DNA from: Pleurodeles waltl
Taxonomy: Eukaryota > Chordata > Amphibia > Caudata > Salamandridae
DNA: 64,000 nucleotides
Reading direction: 5' to 3'
NCBI RefSeq assembly: GCF_031143425.1
Contig: NC_090437.1
Span: forward strand, 1,180,330,863 to 1,180,394,862
Position numbers and translations under genes: made by a program. The stretch's first letter is position 1. Each line of letters begins with the position of its first letter. Of the stretch, positions 59,961 through 64,000 are shown piece by piece. Under the pieces are notes generated by a model. The model saw nothing but the letters and a program-made list of their open reading frames with translations. It was not told where the DNA came from and did not search any database.

Positions 59961-61264
59961 TCATTGGAAATATTGCTGTATTACTGTGTTCCTGTTGTCT
60001 ATGTCGTCTTCTTCGGCTTCCTCGTCTTCACTCTCCACAGGCTCCACAGCTGCTACAACACCACCATCTGGAGCATCCTCCTGCAGAAAAGGCACCTGTC
60101 GTCGCAAAGCCAGGTTGTGAAGCATACAGCAGGCCACGATGATCTGGCACACCTTCTTTGGTGAGTAGAATAGAGATCCACCTGTCATATGGAGGCAGCT
60201 GAACCTGGCCTTCAGGAGGCCGAAGGTCCGCTCGATCACCCTCCTAGTTTGCCCATGGGCCTCATTGTAGCGTTCCTCTGCCCTTGTCCTGAGATTCCTC
60301 ACTGGGGTCAGTAGCCATGACAGGTTGGGGTAACCAGAGTCACCAATTAGCCACACACGGTGCCTCTGGAGTTGCCCCATCACGTAAGGGATGCTGCTAT
60401 TCCGCATGATGTACGCGTCATGCACTGAGCCAGGGAACTTGGCATTAACATGGGAGATGTACTGGTCTGCCAAACATACCATCTGGACATTCATGGAATG
60501 ATAACTCTTCCTGTTTCTGTACACCTATTCACTCCTGTGGGGGGGGGCAAAGCCACATGGGTCCCATCAATGGCACCTATGATGTTGGGGATATGTCCAA
60601 GGGCATAGAAATCACCCTTCACTGTAGGCAAATCCCCCACCTCAGGGAAAACGATGTAGCTCCGCATGTGTTTCAGCAGGGCAGTCAACACTCTGGACAA
60701 CACCTTGGAAAACATAGGCTGGGACATCCCTGATGATATGGCGACTGTTGTTTGAAATGACCCACTTGCTAGGAAATGGAGCACTGACAGCACCTGCACT
60801 TGAGGGGGGATTCCTGTGGGTTGGCGGATAGCTGACATCAGGTCTGGCTCCAGCTGGGCACACAGTTCCTGAATAGTGGCACAGTCAAGCCTGTATGTCA
60901 GTATGACATGTCTCTCCTCCATTGTCGACAGGTCCACCAGCGGTCTGTACACCGGAGGATGCCTCCATCTCCTCGCATGTCCCAGCGGACGGTGCCTATG
61001 AAGGACAACAGCGAGCACAGAGTCAATCAACCCACAGGTACGTAACCACAGCTTGCACAGAACACGATTCTTAATCCATAGAATGGCTTGTATGAGTGTT
61101 GATGCAAGGCCTAGGTATGTGTAACGCAGTAAAAAGTAAGCCATGTGGGCCCCTGAAATGGCGGCTGCCTGACCTGTAAAGTGCGACAATGGGATGTGAG
61201 GTAACTGCGCTGGCATTGCACACCGTGGCGGTAGGCGGTCGAAGACCACGGCGCAATGCAGCAT
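59961..61264 (-). pseudogene. Harbinger B DDE transposase, single frameshift
   Basis: The N-terminal frame (61264-60491) includes MEERHVILTYRLD (an alternative start, ATG at 60922), ELCAQLEPDLMSAIR, LHFLASGSFQTTV, MSQPMFSKVLSRVL and GAIDGTHVAL, with catalytic Asp at about 60568. A frameshift at or next to the C-run at about 60538-60547 separates it from the C-terminal frame (60524-59961): MNVQMVCLADQYIS, PGSVHDAYIM, GDSGYPN (second Asp, about 60341), EERYNEAHGQTRR and IERTFGLLKARFSCL (Glu, about 60233), KKVCQIIVACCMLHN and an acidic tail. All three DDE residues are present. It belongs to the HARBI1 family, a cut-and-paste transposase. The copy-A intron is absent here. Confidence 0.9.
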
Positions 61265-61443
61265 TGGTTAACATTGAACCCTATGGGTCTCAGGAGCCAA
61301 TGACGATGTGCGCCGGCGGTCGCGGTACACACCGCCGCGGCCCTGACCGACATTTTCTATCTGCTTAATCACTCGATACCTGATCTTCGACAGGAGAGGA
61401 CCTACACTGCAAGTGCTGCTGTGACCTCGGTCTGGAAGAGACA
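60923..61443. promoter_or_regulatory. Putative divergent promoter between transposase and Myb-like gene 2
   Basis: This region lies between the transposase ATG (60922, or 61264 for the long form) and the start at 61444. It is GC-rich, with opposing CGGCGGT/ACCGCCG words around 61310-61345 and a GGCGGTAGGCGGTC stretch near 61227. These resemble the subterminal GGCGGT motifs at 57392, so they may be binding sites. No TATA box is obvious. The role is inferred from gene orientation only. Confidence 0.4.
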
Positions 61444-63993
61444 ATGGCTCATGCGACTGGGGAAAGGGCCCCTGCCTTCACTGCGGAGGAGTTGGCTAAA
61501 CTTGTGGATGGGGTCCTCCCCCAGTACGCGCTACTCTACGGTCCTCCAGACAAACAGGTAAATACACTGGGAGCATGCTGTATGGGCTATGCCTGTGTTG
61601 AGTGGGGTGGATGAAAGATGGGGGGGAGGGGAGCGATTGAGGCATGCATCAAACGACGGTGAGAGCATGTGCCACATGGCAAGGGTAGGGATGGGGGGCC
61701 ACTCACATTGAGGGTGCAGAAGGTAATGACTATTCTTCTCCCCCTGTACATTTCATACAGGTCAGCGCCCACCAGAAGATCGATATTTGGTGTGCCATCG
61801 CCAAGGACGTCCGGACCCTGGGGGTCCACCACAGACGGGGCACCCACTGCCGGAAGAGATGGGAGGACATCCGCCGCTGGAGCAGGAAGACGGCGGAGGA
61901 TCAGCTGGGGATGGCCAACGTGGGAGGGGTGCCAGTCGGACTTTGACCCCCCTGTGTCCCGGATCCTGGCGGTGGCCTACCCCGATTTGGATGGGCACGT
62001 GGGCTCACAAGGGGGTGAGTACACTCTCATTCTGCTGACTTTGCGCGCAGTGGAGGTGTCTGGGTGGGGGAGGAGGGCTGTGGGTATCCCTAGGCCAGGG
62101 CGATTTCTGTAGGCTAGGCCCATCCGTAAGGCATGGCCCTGTGCCCCCGCCCCCCACCTCTGTAGGGTGCCAAGTACAGCTATTCATGGCCCTGTGTCAT
62201 CTATGTGTGCAGATGTCATCCATAGGCTTGTAGGCCATGTCCCAGGGATTAAGTAGTCAACCCCAAGTGCGCGTCGTAGTGCAGGGGGCTTCTGTGTCTG
62301 TCCTGTCCGCCAACGGTGTCGCCAATGCATGCACTCAACATGTCTATATTCTGTCCCCCCCCCCTTTTTTGTGGTCTTCCTGTTCATGTGTGCATTAGCA
62401 TCATCAGGCGGAGGAGAAGTGGCATCGGAGCATGAGGGAGCTGCATCCCACATGGCCATGGAGGGCCACGCAACGGACTCCGAATTCACCAGTGGGACGG
62501 AGGGCGAGGGGAGCTCCACAGCGGGGACTCGGGCAGACATCAGTGACACCGACTCGTCCTCTGAAGGGAGCTCCCTTGTGGTGGCGGCAACATCTGTGCC
62601 CCCCACAACAACAGGTACAGCCGCCACCCACCGCACCAGCACTGCCCATCCAGCAGCCCCTCAGCGTTTGGCCCGTGCCCGCTCACCCAGGAAGGTGGGC
62701 ATCTCCTTCGCCCCAGGCACCTCAGGCCCTGCCCCAGTCACCCCTGCTACCCTCAGTGAGGAGGTCATTGACCTCCTGAGGACACTCACTGTTGGGCAGT
62801 CTACCCTTTTGAATGCCATCCAGGGTGTAGAAAGGGAGGTGCACCAGAGTAATGCATACATGGAGGGCATTCATTCTGGTCAGGCGGCCCTTCAGCGGTC
62901 GTTCCAGACTCTGGCCTCGGCACTGATGGCAGCCATTGTCCCTGTCTCTAGCCTCCCCCCTCCAACTTCCTCCACCCATACCCTATCACCTGTACCTCTG
63001 CCTATCCCAGACACACAATCAGACCAGCCTGCACACACCTCAACACCCAAGGGAAGCTCAGTCAGACATAAGCACCACACATCCCACAGGCAGTCACACA
63101 AGCAACATCCACATACAGACATACCAACACCCACTGCCTCCACTGTGTCCCCCTCCTCCACGTCTCCCTCCTCCCTCCCTGTCACCTCTCCCTTCACACC
63201 TGCATGCACAACATCTTCAGCCACTACGTCCCTCAGCAGCACACACACCAGAACACCCCGTACACATGCCGTCACCACCCCCACTGCCATTTACACGTCC
63301 CCTGTGTCCTCTCCCAGTGTGTCTGTGACCCCCTCTTCCAAGATACACAAACGCAGGCAGCCACCCACCCAACAGCCATCCACCTCACGACAGCCTCCAG
63401 CCCAAGCACCTGCACCCAAAGCCACCAGACTTACAACTCCTACAACCACAACCTCTTCCTCCACTCCCATACCCACTACACCTACCCGTCCCACTGCTCC
63501 AAAAAAGTTTTTCCTGTCTAAACTCAACCTCTTTCCACCAACTCCCCCACCCCGTCCATGTCATAGGACTACAGTCAGCACCTCAGCCACGACAAAACCG
63601 GCACCTGTCATCACAGTCTGCCATGGACAGTGGAGTGCCCCACCCACCAGGGCAGCCAGTTTGGTGCGAAGCCAAGGCACGAGCAGCCCACCCCCAGAGA
63701 AACATCCCAAGATAGGCAGTGGCCAGCGGGAGAGGGTGAAAACACCAGGGACTAAAACCCCTACCAGGGCTCCGGCAGGGAGTGTGGAGACAGCTGGCAC
63801 ACCGCCCAAGGTGGGGAAGGGCAACAGGCGATCAGGGAAGGCTGGGAAGGGCAGCACGCCCGACAACACCGCCATCAGCCCAGCTGGCGAGGAGGGTCCC
63901 GTCAGCCCCATCCCAGGTGGGCAGGAGGCCACCAACAGTCCCGGCACAGCTGCCCAGGAGGGCCCCGCCAGCCACAGGACAGGTGGCAAATGA
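61444..63993 (+). pseudogene. Myb/SANT-like gene 2, three exons, one internal frameshift
   Basis: Exon 1 (61444-61557, 38 codons): MAHATGERAPAFTAEELAKL..., ending at a GTAAAT donor. Exon 2 (61761-62014) follows TTTCATACAG in phase 0: KIDIWCAIAKDVRTLG, then HCRKRWEDIRRWSRK, a Myb/SANT-like helix set. A frameshift at about 61915-61945 precedes SRILAVAYPDLDGH, and a GTGAGT donor follows. Exon 3 starts at 62399 or 62408 (both phase 1): an acidic Ser/Thr region, LSEEVIDLLRTLTVGQSTLL...IQGVEREV (likely coiled coil), then about 270 residues rich in Ser, Thr and Pro, and a Gly/Lys/Pro-rich tail, with stop TGA at 63991. TSNARE1-like proteins descend from this kind of Harbinger gene. It is inactive unless the frameshift is a sequence error. 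Confidence 0.78.
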
Positions 63994-64000
63994 CCTCCCC

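Larger units (their letters stand above)
57373..64000. mobile_element. PIF/Harbinger transposon copy B, possibly three-gene
   Basis: It starts GGGGGTCATTCCAACATTGG with GGCGGT-rich subterminal sequence. Genes in order: Myb-like gene 1 (+, 57962-59452), transposase (-, 59961-61264) and, divergently from the latter, Myb/SANT-like gene 2 (+, 61444-63993). No terminus is seen between transposase and gene 2, so the element probably includes both and ends beyond the window. The alternative is a second, adjacent element whose boundary lies in 61270-61440. Confidence 0.8.

Overview
This window is a block of nested repeats and transposons from a large vertebrate genome. The mix of PIF/Harbinger transposons with spliced Myb-like genes, a Penelope-like element, CR1/L2-type LINE debris, Gypsy and retrovirus-like relics, and a very long ~383-bp satellite array fits a salamander, plausibly a newt. 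That assignment is an inference from element content. I recognise no ordinary host gene, tRNA, rRNA or CRISPR array.

Layout. (1) 1-939: minus-strand fragment of a dispersed repeat whose distal part recurs, inverted, at 17935-18300. (2) 940-5870: decayed minus-strand class I ERV-like element with a primer-binding site for initiator tRNA-Met, gag, a zinc knuckle, a protease motif and RT. (3) 6800-6956: foldback MITE. (4) 9529-11010: Gypsy LTR and integrase relic (minus). (5) 11269-13600: two abutting minus-strand LINE 3' halves. (6) 13601-17934: mostly unrecognised old sequence, with a possible Myb-like relic. (7) 17935-50571: lead-in sequence, then about 60 copies of the 383-bp satellite with nested higher-order repeats, split by a 7.9-kb Penelope-like element (38555-46498). 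(8) 50572-52190: C/G-rich degenerate tandem repeat ending in a cluster of strong hairpins. (9) 53553-64000: two related Harbinger copies, A (truncated) and B. Each has a spliced Myb-like gene (+) converging on a DDE transposase gene (-). Copy B is followed by a divergently transcribed third gene, again Myb/SANT-like.

Most notable: the Penelope element is an inverted dimer, one nearly full copy (-) joined head-to-head to a 5'-truncated copy (+). Both 3' regions carry a 71-nt sequence that folds as a type I hammerhead ribozyme with a two-base-pair stem III, and the single difference between the two copies keeps stem II paired. The insertion is flanked by an 11-bp duplication of satellite sequence. 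The two Harbinger copies differ by the precise presence or absence of a 98-bp GT-AG intron in the transposase gene, and the Myb-like gene keeps its splice sites and splice phase in both copies.
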